Source of the DNA: Meconema thalassinum | Taxonomy: Eukaryota; Arthropoda; Insecta; Orthoptera; Tettigoniidae | Length of the DNA: 64,000 nt | Assembly (NCBI GenBank): GCA_946902985.2 | Contig: OX336388.2 | Span: forward strand, 373,723,387 to 373,787,386 | Direction of reading: 5' to 3' | Shown: positions 11,672 to 23,128 of the stretch, piece by piece | Position numbering within the stretch: the first letter of the stretch is position 1 | Layout: every line of letters starts with the position of its first letter | Position numbers and translations under genes: made by a program | The notes under the pieces: model-generated | Seen by the model: only the letters and a program-made list of their open reading frames with translations | Told to the model about the DNA's origin: nothing | Database searches by the model: none

Positions 11672-12110
11672 ACAATTATCATCATTATCATCATGGTTAT
11701 CAGGCTTGTTTGTGAGCTAAGGCAGTGAATTTACGAAGAGCTGTAACAACATACACAAGGGGGAGGAGTAGCTTTCCGTAACAGTTTAATATCCTAATGG
11801 TGGATTATTGAAAAGCAATCCCTTGCATAAGGTCTTACGTCACTGCACGCTACACCAGAGTTATGAAAGGCAGCCTGTTGCACGCTAGCCTCACGTAATG
11901 TGATGGCTCATCTGCATAGTGCATGAACTCCTACTTCCCTGATACGATGCATTAGCCTCTGTAAGCTCGATGGCACGGGCAGGGGCGGGCGGCTCCAGAC
12001 ATTTTTCTATTTCTAGATATACTGTATAGATGATGTAAATGGCCTGCATAATGACTCCAAATAGTAGGGTCTACTCTCCATCCCAAGCTGAATCCAAGTA
12101 CCTTACTTCA
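11672..12110. other. No gene recognised
   Basis: Mixed-composition sequence with a short (ATC)n patch at 11680. No motif or family assigned. Confidence 0.4.
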
Positions 12111-12114
12111 TTTA

Positions 12115-12590
12115 CACTCCGTATATCTGTGCCCTCTTTCTAGGCTACTTTCGAGTTTTGCAAAAAATGAAAGTAGACATGAGATCTAAACAGGGCCAAA
12201 AATTGTGTGCATGTCTCTGTGTGTGTCTGTCTGTGTCTATGTGTGTGTGTGAGTGTGTGAACTCTGCATGCCCCCCCCCCCTATCAATTCAAACACGGTG
12301 GATCCGGATTGAACGAAATTTGGTACAGAGGTAGCACTAGCAAAGGGCACTTCAGTGTCATGTCTTATATTGCTGCCATCTTTACCAAAAGTAATGCCGG
12401 CCACTCATACGGTCAAAACTAAAAATTAAATTACGACCAAACTAATCATCGGATCTTTACCATATTTGGCAACAACATACCACCATAGGGGACACGTCTT
12501 GTGGCCAAACGACAAGGTCATCGGCCGTGCCATTTCAAGATGGTGGCCTTGTAAATTATGCAAACTTTATAATCCATAACATGGGGCCCA
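12115..12590 (-). repeat. Degenerate dispersed repeat related to L
   Basis: Contains the GTTTTGCAAAA..TGAAAGTAG block, a GT microsatellite, a C homopolymer and GATTGAACGAAATTTGGTAC. The same ingredients, in opposite order, close the L repeats at 32.4 and 58.8 kb. Coding capacity none. The class is unknown. Confidence 0.4.
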
Positions 12591-12594
12591 CCAG

Positions 12595-14250
12595 TTCCGA
12601 TTATCGAACCGAGAATCGTTTAAACTGTTCTAAAGGAGTCCCCGTTCGAAATTAATAGTTTATATTGTAATATTATAGTGCAGAAGTGGCTTTAAAAAGC
12701 TGAGCAGTCTCGGTTACAGACAAGATGGCAGCTGATCTCTCGTTCTGACCTAGATTTCACTAATTTGAGTATGTTGCATGCAATATAGCCTACAGCTATA
12801 AATAATAGGAACTTTGTATGAAATGAACTTTGTTTCAAATATACTCCAGTGAAGAAATCGTTTAGTCAAAGTCATTATTTGCTAAGACATTGTATCTTAA
12901 TCGATTGATAGCATTGAACTTGGGAGGACATAATTAGGTCTGTGGTTACAGCGTTGGTCTCTCACCCGGCCGGCTGGGGTTCTAATCCTAACAGAGTTGT
13001 AATTTTTTTGCTTGATTTTTATATTCATTGTTTTTTGAGCACTGAGGCGTTATATTGTGCATTTTGCAATGGAATATATATAATGAAAACAAAGTTCTCC
13101 AATGGATCTGCATGAGTGACATCCACCAGCAACTAGTTGAACTACGGTATGCGGGAGCATTCCACTGCCTACTAGCAGGCCCGATGAGAGGGAGGGGCAA
13201 ACGGCTGCAGCCCTGGGGCCCGGTCTTGCTAAGGGGCCCGCGAAAGTAGAGAACCCCAGAGTAAACAAATTTATCCAATTCTACATATTTGCCAACAAAT
13301 TTGACATTTTATTATATTCAATGTAACTGAATAAATTGAATATGCTACAAAATATTATAGTGAGAACATGTAAATAACCATTATCTTCATATCTTTGCGG
13401 CGGCCAGAGAAATAGTATAGTTTCCACTGTTTATAGGGAGGAAAATTTCTAAGTAATATTTCAACTAATAGCCGCTAAGCTACATTTATGAATCTTCGCA
13501 AAGTTTAGGACATAAGATTGTGAAAGGCGTTGAACTTGTTCTTATGATGAGAGAGAGTAAAATTTTCGGTCAGATACAGCAGAAACGACATTGCAAATTT
13601 ACAATGAACTCAATTAGTACGTTCCAAAAAAAAGTAAATTTAAAAAATCGAATTTTTTTAGTGGTCCTTGAAAATTTGATATTTACACGATGTCACGGGG
13701 ACGAAAGAATATGGAGGGGGGCCGTAAGTCCTAGCCCTAGGGCCCGTACTCGCTCCCCACGGCCCTGCCTACTAGATGCGAGCTGCGCTCTATACCGGCC
13801 AGTTAGTGAACCCATGCCAGCGGTGTTATTGAAAATGACCTCTTTTTGCCGATAGAGCAATGTGCTAAGTATAGACACGAATAAAATTAGGTGTGCAGTA
13901 GGTATATTGAATGTGCTTCTCCCAGTGATACGTTTAGACCAACGAAGTTTCAATTATGTTAGTAATTGGTGTTAATATACTGAATCCCTACGTTGTATGG
14001 AGTGTTTGCTGATGAAATTGCAAAATACTTGGGCAAATTATAAACTATGGTTTGAACACCGCTGATCAAATCCAGTGTGCCAATTTGCTTTTCCAGTAAG
14101 AAGAAGTTAGGAGGTGATAAGGACAGAGAGTTATAACTATAATCATACATTTAGGAGAAAGTAGGCTATATGTTCTTTCCTGAACATCTTGTTTTTGACC
14201 AAATGTCATTTTGACCACTTAAAAAAATCTACAATATTAAAATACTGTCA
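12595..14250. other. No gene recognised; possible tRNA-like SINE head near 12935
   Basis: At 12935-12990 TGTGGTTACAGCGTTGG and GGGGTTCTAATCC look like A and B boxes of a tRNA-derived SINE. No family partner exists in the window. Two GC-rich patches (13150-13250 and 13715-13790) carry GGGGCCCG words. No gene seen. Confidence 0.35.
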
Positions 14251-14256
14251 CCCAAA

Positions 14257-14685
14257 GTGCGTGCAACCACCAGACTTTGGAAACCATCGTATCAGAATTC
14301 TGTATGTTTGGCGACAGAACTGATGGAGGTAGACTTCATTATTGGAAATCTGAAAAGGGTATGCGACTTCACCTCTCTTATATCGGTAGGAAAGTTGAAA
14401 CTCGATTCTTGTGAGAAAGAGCCCGTACTGGATGAAGACAGCCCCGCTCAATCATTCTCGGCTGCAGTCAATATTGAACTTCTTCGCTGTTCCGTCAGTC
14501 GCCGGCAAGTGATAACTCAACATGCAGAGATTGTACAGCGCATGGCTTTTATCCACTCCAACAGTTTGCTTTACGGATTGATCCGCCAAGTTACGATGAG
14601 TCTTCAACACCAAGACATAGAAGTAAACTCCAAGATGTCTCATACCTTACACGAAAAGTCCAGTAATACAAGGAGTATTCCTTAA
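14257..14685 (+). CDS. Unassigned 142-codon open frame
   Basis: Open from ATG to TAA in an otherwise stop-rich stretch, with mixed amino-acid composition and no low complexity. I see no signal peptide, transmembrane segment or known motif, and no splice context that convinces me. It could be a TE fragment or chance; the opposite strand is also open in short pieces. Confidence 0.15.
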   Translation: MRATTRLWKPSYQNSVCLATELMEVDFIIGNLKRVCDFTSLISVGKLKLDSCEKEPVLDEDSPAQSFSAAVNIELLRCSVSRRQVITQHAEIVQRMAFIHSNSLLYGLIRQVTMSLQHQDIEVNSKMSHTLHEKSSNTRSIP

Positions 14686-14814
14686 GATTACCCATTACTG
14701 AAGGTTAATATTTTACAGTATAAAACCAGTGGCGAAACAACCGGAGTGGTCAGGGGGATCAACACATCCGTGGCCAAATAATACAAATATGAAATTTGTT
14801 GAATTGTAATAGTA

Positions 14815-16664
14815 GGGGAGAGGGGGGCATGTTGTTAACAGGGGCACGTTGTTACATGTTAGTTTTAAAATCACCCGTGTGGCTGAAGCGCGTGACGATC
14901 AGCTAATAAAGCGTGGGGTGCCTATCTGCAGATGCTGTGAAAACTAGGAAACCATTGTATGTATATGAAGAGGGTTATAAAGGTTTAAGTGTTTTTTGAA
15001 GTGAAAAGTAAAAATAAATATTCGACTTTGAAGTCATCTGTCTTCTTCTGTGTTGAAGGTAAGTACTTGCATGTCCCTGAGATTGTAGTTTGATATCTTA
15101 CGAAAGAAATGCTTGTGAGAGTAGTTAGCTAGGCTACTCCCCGCCGAAGTATTGACCTTGAATACAAAATGTCGGCCGGTGGGGCAAGTTGTTACAGTAA
15201 GCTGGGGGCATGTTGTTACACTGTAACAACATGCCCCATGGTATCGCAATATTATTTAATTGCCAATTATTAAGGCCCGGATTGTTATGTGTTTTAATAT
15301 TTTTAATTAACTAAATATTTTCCTTTTATTTACATGTTTTTGCCATTTTTTTATAAATACATATTCTGGTGTATTTATTCATAAGTACATATTTCCTATA
15401 TTTGGTGGTATATTGTACTCCTTAGATGATTGCTGCCCACATTTTCGACTCTTGGCAATTCCAGTAATTGGCTTATCTATTTATAGAATGCACCCTTGTC
15501 TCTGTATTGTATTTCAAACAGGAATTCCCAGGTCATTAAGTATAGCAGGGGGACTGGAGTCAACAGTCTCATTAAGCCTCCAATAGTCCTTACCTTGAAA
15601 GGAAATTTTACTTGAAATTACAGAGGTCTGCAAAACTTGTGAATATTGACAGATTGCTATGAAAGTTTCTGATGTGATCTTTTTTTCTGCTCTTTAGAAT
15701 GAAATTCGAAAACAGCATATACATGATTTCGTATCGCGCATCTGCGGTACAGTAAGACGGACTCGGAAACGGGAACATTTTTTGTACAGTAGACAGGATT
15801 ATGGATTATTCAAGCAGCTGGACGTTTCAACTATATTTCGAGGAATTAGGGGACACAAATTTGATACAAATTTAAGAACATTTTTTGGAAATTTAATCAC
15901 ATATTTTTCACTTTTAAGCACGTAAATAAATACATATTTCTGAAAAGTTAAGCACGTAACTATCCGGCCCTACTATAAACGTATTAACGTATTTGCTAGT
16001 TGATTATTATTACCGGTATCATTATTATTTCTCTATACCGACAGTGATAGCTATGCTTGCTAACGCGCAGCGATAGGCCAAGCTCTCTGCTAATTTGGTA
16101 GACGAGGGTTCGAGCCCCACCCTCTGCCGACCTTGAAATGGTTTTCCGTGGTTTCCCATTTTCAACTCCAGGAAAATGCTGGGACGGTACTTTCTGACAG
16201 GTCACGACCGCTTCCTTCCACATCCTTGCCCAGTTTCATTTTATCTTCATTTCATATTTCATTCACTCGTCCCATGAGGTTGGCGTCAGGAAGGGCATTC
16301 TGCCGTAAAACCAGAATTGTGAAATGTGTTAAATGTATTTCAAGGTTGACTGTTATATTATTTTGAGTTAAAAATACAAGATTGTAGTTACAACTATGTC
16401 GCATTTTATTAATAAGTTGAGTGTAACAACTTACCCATGGCATATAACGACGAGCCCCGTTGTGGAGCATGTTGTTACAATTTACCACATTAACAAGAAA
16501 AATTATTTATACCGAAAATATTTTTACGCCAGTCTTCACATTTTTCATATATAAAGCCAAATACTGATACTTCATTATCACTGCCATAACAGGCTAACAG
16601 CTTCCAGGAGAACAGTTTAAAAAAATAAAATTTGAAAATTGTAACAACATGCCCCCCTCTCCCC
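14815..16664. mobile_element. 1.85-kb TIR transposon, non-autonomous, TA duplication
   Basis: Ends GGGGAGAGGGGGGCATGTTG and its reverse complement, flanked by TA (14813-14814, 16665-16666). The right flank is the start of fold-back copy F3 (CATTGTGCAACGAG) and the left flank has the bases expected before it, so it inserted at a TA in that element. The terminal word GGGGCATGTTGTTAC recurs internally in both orientations, including a palindrome at 15208-15238. TA duplication and end sequence recall Tc1/mariner/pogo elements. No transposase seen. Confidence 0.75.
16037..16345 (+). mobile_element. SINE-C copy inside the 14.8-kb transposon
   Basis: tRNA-like head with a diverged A region (GATAGCTATGCTTGCTAAC) and B box GGTTCGAGCCCC. 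Then the shared central block TGGTTTTCCGTGGTTTCCCA and the SINE-C end GAGGTTGGCGTCAGGAAGGG. Inserted within the TIR transposon, hence younger than it. Confidence 0.8.
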
Positions 16665-17165
16665 TACATTGTGCAACGAGCCTATAATGACAATTATTAA
16701 GACACGAGTATGTTTATAAAACGATCGAAGCGAGTTTTATAATTTCTATACGAGTGTCTTAATTACCATTATAGGCGAGTTGCATACGACTGTTTATGTT
16801 CGACGATAATTATAAATATTTTATATTCGATAATAAATATTCATAAATATCTGTCGAGATTTCGCCAGTTTTATGTACTGAACAGAGCGCATGGGACGCA
16901 GAGAATACCTTGCATTTGACCATGGTCTCCTCAAATACCCAACTATGACACTAGCCACTCAGTGAAATTTAAAATAGAAGGCCGTGGAAGTCAGCGGAGA
17001 TGCGATGATATCCTTACCTAATTGGTCACACAACTGTTTCTTGAGCTCTGATTAGTGGGAGAAACTGTTTCGTAATGACAAATAGTGTTATAACGACCCT
17101 CATTATGATACAGTTTTCTGACATATAATATTTACATTTCGACATCGTCGAATATAAAATTCTAT
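16665..17165 (+). mobile_element. Fold-back element F (F3)
   Basis: About 495-bp copy collinear with F2 and F5. Its first bases (up to 14814) were separated by the 1.85-kb TIR transposon. The hairpin arms around AATTAAGACACGAGTATG and GAGTGTCTTAATTACC are intact. Confidence 0.75.
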
Positions 17166-18121
17166 ATAAAACCAATTTTCGGATTGATGACAAATGATTG
17201 AATTATGAAAGTTTATAGTTACTAATTTGAAAACATTTCTATTCACTCGAGAAAAACAATTAGCGTTAGCCTAACTTAACACTTAATGGACGAGCAAAAT
17301 TGTCAGCTGTTCAGTTAGCCAGACGGGTGAGATGGATGTGCCACTGTATCTCCTCTTCTCTTCCCAAAAATACGCCACTTGTTAGTTGCCATTCTGTTAT
17401 TATCCGAGTGTGAGTGTCATTTGGGGAAGTGAACAGTATTGTGTTAAAACGTATTGCTGTCTTACGTTAACCTTAAGTTGGGAACTGTGATTTATTAATA
17501 CATACGGTATAAAAAGACGGGAAATAGGCAACAAGGGATCAATGATCTTGATATTAAATTGTAAGGTGTATTTTATTGTTCGCTGTTTTTTTGTTATGTA
17601 AATATGTACAGTATCTTATTATATAATACGCTAAGGTGTATGTTTCACAAAACTCAAGCTCCTAAACCAGAGGGAGTTAGAAGGTGTGGTTTGTTCCAAA
17701 ATCTTCCCAATCGTCTCAATAGCACAGGAAAAACCTTGCATTTCTTGGAAAGCCAACGGAAATATATTTATTTGTTTATAAAGTGCTTTTAAACAAATTA
17801 ACAAAACGATAGCCCCTGGCAGAACTGTGTCGCGTGTAGCCCGCATAGCACTAGGGCTGGGCGGGTAGTCTGTACACATGGGGCGCACACAACCCATTGT
17901 GCAACCAGCAGCAGTGATGAATTGCTCCCTGATTTCATAGGTATCGACAATTTGTTTAAAAAGTGCGTTTAAACGAATAAACATACACTGAAGAAAATGT
18001 AAATTGCAACACCATGAAGGCATTGGTCGTTTGTGTTGATTTTCATGATATGGAACGATGTCATGTATGTATGTAAACGATCCAAGTTTCAGACCCATTG
18101 GATTGTTGCTACAGGTCTCCT
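17166..18121. other. No gene; possible DNA-transposon end before the minisatellite
   Basis: Sequence from about 17985 (ACACTGAAGAAAATGTAAAT, then GCAACACCATGAAGG) resembles the outer end of a Tc1/mariner-type element, recalled from general experience only. No matching opposite end was found. The rest is unassigned. Confidence 0.3.
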
Positions 18122-19633
18122 CACAAAGCCCCCATAACAGTAAAGCCAGGCGAGTGGTTTATACACAAAGCCCACATAACAGTAAAGCCAGGCGAGTGGT
18201 TTATACACAAAGCCCCCATAACAGTAAAGCCAGGCGAGTGGTTTATACACAAAGCCCCCATAACAGTAAATCCAGGCGAGTGGTTTATACACAAAGCCCC
18301 CATAACAGTAAAGCCAGGCGAGTGGTTTATACACAAAGCCCCCATAACAGTAAAGCCAGGCGAGTGGTTTATACACAAAGCCCCCATAACAGTAAAGCCA
18401 GGCGAGTGGTTTATACACAAAGCCCCCATAACAGTAAATCCAGGCGAGTGGTTTATACACAAAGCCCCCATAACAGTAAAGCCAGGCGAGTGGTTTATAC
18501 ACAAAGCCCCCATAACAGTAAAGCCAGGCGAGTGGTTTATACACAAAGCCCCCATAACAGTAAAGCCAGGCGAGTGGTTTATACACAAAGCCCACATAAC
18601 AGTAAAGCCAGGCGAGTGGTTTATACACAAAGCCCCCATAACAGTAAAGCCAGGCGAGTGGTTTATACACAAAGCCCACATAACAGTAAAGCCAGGCGGG
18701 TGGTTTATACACAAAGCCCACATAACAGTAAAGCCAGGCGAGTGGTTTATACACAAAGCCCCCATAACAGTAAAGCCAGGCGAGTGGTTTATACACAAAG
18801 CCCCCATAACAGTAAAGCCAGGCGAGTGGTTTATACACAAAGCCCACATAACAGTAAAGCCAGGCGAGTGGTTTATACACAAAGCCCCCATAACAGTAAA
18901 GCCAGGCGAGTGGTTTATACACAAAGCCCCCATAACAGTAAAGCCAGGCGGGTGGTTTATACACAAAGCCCCCATAACAGTAAAGCCAGGCGGGTGGTTT
19001 ATACACAAAGCCCCCATAACAGTAAAGCCAGGCGGGTGGTTTATACACAAAGCCCCCATAACAGTAAAGCCAGGCGAGTGGTTTATACACAAAGCCCCCA
19101 TAACAGTAAAGCCAGGCGAGTGGTTTATACACAAAGCCCACATAACAGTAAAGCCAGGCGAGTGGTTTATACACAAAGCCCCCATAACAGTAAAGCCAGG
19201 CGAGTGGTTTATACACAAAGCCCCCATAACAGTAAAGCCAGGCGGGTGGTTTATACACAAAGCCCCCATAACAGTAAAGCCAGGCGGGTGGTTTATACAC
19301 AAAGCCCACATAACAGTAAAGCCAGGCGAGTGGTTTATACACAAAGCCCCCATAACAGTAAAGCCAGGCGGGTGGTTTATACACAAAGCCCCCATAACAG
19401 TAAAGCCAGGCGGGTGGTTTATACACAAAGCCCCCATAACAGTAAAGCCAGGCGAGTGGTTTATACACAAAGCCCCCATAACAGTAGAGCCAGGCAAGTG
19501 GTTTATACACAAAGCCCACATAACAGTAAAGCCAGGCAGGTGGTTTATACACAAAGCCCCCATAACAGTAAAGCCAGGCGGGTGGTTTATACACAAAGCC
19601 CGCATAACAGTAAAGCCAGGCGGGTGGTTTATA
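18122..19633 (+). repeat. Minisatellite, exactly 36 units of 42 bp
   Basis: The unit starts CACAAAGCCCCCATAACAGT and ends GAGTGGTTTATA. 1512 bp divided by 42 gives 36 with no partial unit or indel. Variation is confined to a few sites: CCC/CCA (8 units, plus CCG in the last), CGAG/CGGG (10 units), AAAG/AAAT (units 4 and 8) and single changes in units 33-34. Unit length divisible by three keeps two frames open on each strand; the plus frame 18058-19665 gives 14-residue repeats SPHNSKARRVVYTQ. Near-identity implies recent homogenisation. Confidence 0.97.
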
Positions 19634-21052
19634 CATATGCAAGAGTTCTCACACGGGTCCGCTAGTATAATTTATTTCTATATATAACTTCATTGCATGG
19701 GCCATACGCTAAATAATAGTACTCCACCACGAGATGGACTGAAACAAGTTAATGGGAAAACGTCGCTGCAGAGTTGGAGAATGCGGGACTGATCGACCGA
19801 GGTGGATCGCTAAAGAGAGAGAGAGAAAGCGGGGGTGCGAACAAAACACGGAAGGGGCGTGAAGGAGAGATCCCGAGGAAAGAATGTGACGGGCAGCAGG
19901 GGTGCTCAAAATGCAGACGAGGGCTGCTATCTTCAACGTGATGTAAACCGGGAGGAAGAGAATGCAGACGTGGTCGGGCAGTGTTTCATTCTTAGCTTAA
20001 CCATGGGGAATATTAATTCTGATATAAGTGTTGGAACGAGAAGAAAAGTAGCTTCAAATGTCACCTCGCCTGTCCTATGAGAGGCGCACGCAGGAGTATT
20101 TGCACTCAAAAACCAGTCGACATTTTTTATGCTTTTTCTTTCGCAGTGTGATGAAATAAGAAAAAGTGGCAGTCAGCAGACTATACTTTGTGTCATTTTA
20201 AATGCTACAAATGCTGAAAAATGCTAGAAAGACTCTTGACATGTTAGAAAATTATCTGCATAATACTTATCTTGCTTTATAATACTTTACCTTGTTTCAA
20301 ATTACTCGCGAACGGCAAGTGCAAACCAAGGGCAAAGCAAGGTCAAGCGCGAGGGATGCCGTGACGCTCACCAGAGCGCGCAGGGACGTGCCCCTTCTAT
20401 CCAGTCGAAAACACCTATAGTGGGCGATGTATTGAAGATAGAGATATGCTCTCGCGGATTTTTTTGTAGAACTTTTCATGCTGACCAATTCTTACGCTCG
20501 TAGTACATTGATATTTTTAATGGTTTGCCCAGCGTAAGCTTAAGAAGCACACGGACGCCAAGTTTGTTTTCGACTTTTTCACTGAAATCGTTACTGCTTG
20601 GCTTCCTTTCATCATACATAAATTACTTTCTACAGAATCTTTTCTCGAGATATCCTTTACAGAATGGTGAAAACCGCATCAAAATCCATCCAGTGGTTCT
20701 CGAAATTACCCGTGACATCGAAGAATCGGGGATGTTTATCTTATACTAATGAAGTAGAGATTGTCGGGGAACACATGTACCAAGCAGTACTATGACGTCA
20801 CACACCCAGTGCATCCGGGTACATTTCGTCCCGTCACCGTAACGTAACGCCGGACCCCAGTGTAACGACGAAGTCGACAAGATCATTTAAAAAGAAAAAA
20901 CAATTTTTAACCTTAAATAGATGTTTATTTACAAAATACCGTATACAAACTTGACACGAAAACTATTGCAATATATTTTTATTCAGTCAGAAACTGTTGG
21001 TCATCGTCATCTTCGCCTTCCTCTATAGTTCCGTCGCTATCGATGTTGATGA
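19634..21052. other. No gene recognised
   Basis: Short frames only. The segment near 20520-20760 (CGCATCAAAATCCATCCAGT, then GTTCTCGAAATTACCCG) has the style of an insect TE 3' region but could not be assigned. A short GAGA tract lies at 19816-19830. Confidence 0.4.
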
Positions 21053-21748
21053 TGATGATAATTGCTGTTTTAAGGGGCCTAACATCAAGGTTATCGGTCC
21101 CTAATGGTTTGGGTGATCGTGAAGAGGATAATGAAAAGTAAACTATAACTAAAACTAACTACAAACTTATATACAAGAAGAACAAATGGAAAACAAAAGG
21201 AGAATAAGGCAAATAAAGGACAGGTGGAAAATAAATGCCCTCAACCCTCGAAGAATGCGGATTGAGGTACTTTGAAGGAGAGCCATGAAAGTCGGATAGG
21301 AAAGTGAAAGAGGAGAAGGTCCGCCCCAGGGGTAATGGAAAAAAGGGAGAAAACCGGACCCAGCTCAGGAATCCCTCGGGGTCGTCAACTCACCAACCGT
21401 GAGCCCCTGAGGGTGTAGAAATTTGCAGGGTGCACCAGAAGTGGTGGGGCAACATACTCCTTGAGCAGAAGGCAGGAGATAACAAGAAAAGAAAGAGAAG
21501 GCTGACCCCTCCCAGAAGGAGGGTATCAGAAAAGATGAGACAAGGGCCAATTAAGGCGAGAAAGGAAGAGATTCCCTAGGCCTTGGATACCCTAATACCG
21601 TCCGGGTCGGAAGTGAACAAGAGTTGACCAAGTGACGTCGATAGGAAAGAAGACCCAGAGGAGCCCGGCACAAGTAAGTGGAAGCAATGCGGACTCAGCT
21701 GGGGCCCCAACCCACGTCCCACTGGATGTGAGCCCCTGGGGGGTCCAT
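21053..21748 (+). repeat. J repeat (J1)
   Basis: Begins TTTTAAGGGGCCTAACATCA and AGGTTATCGG; ends GAGCCCCTGGGGG. The same start occurs at 46.6 and 59.5 kb and the same end at 63.6-63.9 kb. Between them is purine-rich sequence without long frames. Class unknown (possibly a non-autonomous retroelement). J1 is 0.7 kb, far shorter than the expanded copy J2. Confidence 0.6.
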
Positions 21749-22377
21749 CGCTTTAATTTTCATCTATAGGTAAAAACGAAAAATTGATATGTTTCAATCG
21801 TTTAACTAACTTTTACCTTCAATTTATTTTTTATTTGATGCTCCTATTGTTTAGGAACAAGTTGGTGAAAAACATATGTCATTATAAGCAACAGTTTTTG
21901 AGTTACAATTTAAGGGGCTAAGATTTGCACCCACTTTTTGTCATGTCAGTGTGGTATATAATATTTATGTTCGACGATTTCAAAAAGTAGTCTAAATATT
22001 AGACTATATGTCAGGAAACTGTATCATAATGAGGGTCATTATAACACTATTTTTCATTATGAAACAGTTTCTCCCACCAATCAGATATCAAGAAACAGTT
22101 GTGTGACCAATTAGGTAAGGATAGCATCGCACCTGCGCTGACTTTCACTGTCTTCTATTTTAAATTTCACTGCGTGGCTTCTAGTGTCATAGTGGAGTAA
22201 TCCAGGAGGCCATGGTATTCTCTCTGTTCAGTACATAAAACTGGTGAAATCTCGATAGATATTTATGCATATTTATGTTCGAACATAATGTTACGTGTTG
22301 CCCCTAGTGGCAAGTTCGTTAACTGGATTACGGTGGGTAGAAGCACAACACAATTGTTCCTTTAAAGAATCGTTTGC

Positions 22378-22383
22378 TTTATT
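22378..22383 (-). terminator. Poly(A) signal of the solo LTR
   Basis: AATAAA on the minus strand, about 90 bp before the LTR's 3' end and downstream of the TATA box, as expected for the R/U5 region. Confidence 0.5.
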
Positions 22384-22759
22384 GCAGGTCAGAAATATAC
22401 ACCGTACAATAAGCCAATAGAAACAATTAGCTGTCTTACAGAAGCTACTTCCTTTATGGAGCTCGACTCACCCTTTCACTCTGTCTTGCAGTTAATCCTC
22501 GCACTAATGAGGTGGACCCGAATCCTGGCTAGAAGTAACGGCACTCTTTCCTCATGTAAACAAGCCACACTCACTTGTTCTGAATGTACACTGTCTCGCC
22601 GTCCGCAGGCTAGGGAAGCAGCCCACTGCGTTTCGCAATCGACACATTACTTCACCGCACTGCAATAGCCTCACTTGGGTATCGTAATTTCGCACGTCAC
22701 GTCACCAACTACTGTCGCAATCGCTCAAAAACACTCTTGCTCCCTCGCTGGTGAGGCCG

Positions 22760-22768
22760 CTTTATATA
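22760..22768 (-). promoter_or_regulatory. TATA box of the solo LTR
   Basis: TATATAAAG on the minus strand, about 215 bp from the LTR's 5' end. The expected RNA start would be about 30 bp further on, near 22730. Confidence 0.55.
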
Positions 22769-23128
22769 GCAGGCTGGTGACTCAATGAATGCTTCTAGAA
22801 CAGTCCAGGATTCACAGCTTTTCGAGATTTCCATCACTAGCTGGGTCACGAATATTCTGGTCCATCCCATTTGTCCTCGCAGCCCCGTTGTGTAAGGCGC
22901 TGATAACACACAGAGGCAGGGCATAGCCCGGGGCGGCTGTGACTCACGCGGCGAGGCGACGAAACAACCTCGCAGCCGTAACAATAAAATAGTTATAATT
23001 ATCGTCGAAAATAAACAGGCCTATGCAACTCGCCAATAATGGTAATTAAGACACTCGTATGGAAATTATAAAACGAGCGAAGCGAGTCTTAAGTATTGCC
23101 ATTATAGGATCGTTGCATAATGTACTAT

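Larger units (their letters stand above)
22289..22983 (-). mobile_element. Solo LTR, 695 bp, 4-bp ATAA duplication
   Basis: Read on the minus strand it starts TGTTACGGCTGC and ends CACGTAACA, the TG...CA form of an LTR with short terminal repeats. ATAA flanks both sides (22285-22288, 22984-22987). Inside, on the minus strand, are a TATA box (TATATAAAG, 22768-22760) and an AATAAA signal (22383-22378) in the right order for U3-R-U5. No internal retrotransposon sequence remains, so it formed by LTR-LTR recombination. A 4-bp duplication fits a Ty3/Gypsy-type element (inference). Confidence 0.85.
21960..23128 (-). mobile_element. Fold-back element F (F4), split by a solo LTR
   Basis: Reverse copy. 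The 3' part is at 21960-22288 and the 5' hairpin part at 22984-23128. Removing the 695-bp LTR and one copy of ATAA restores the uninterrupted family sequence around TTCGAACATAAAATAG. Confidence 0.8.

Noticed and set aside
12988..13278. Overlapping minus-strand frames in the GC-rich patch
   Set aside because: Frames on both strands overlap, no motif; explained by local GC content.
18122..19633. CRISPR-like array
   Set aside because: No unique spacers between repeats; units are directly abutting and the genome is eukaryotic.
18089..19687. Four long open frames (494-535 codons) across the 42-bp array on both strands
   Set aside because: Unit length is divisible by three, so frames stay open automatically. 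No conserved flanking coding sequence or signal peptide; kept only as a finding for the one frame with silent variants.
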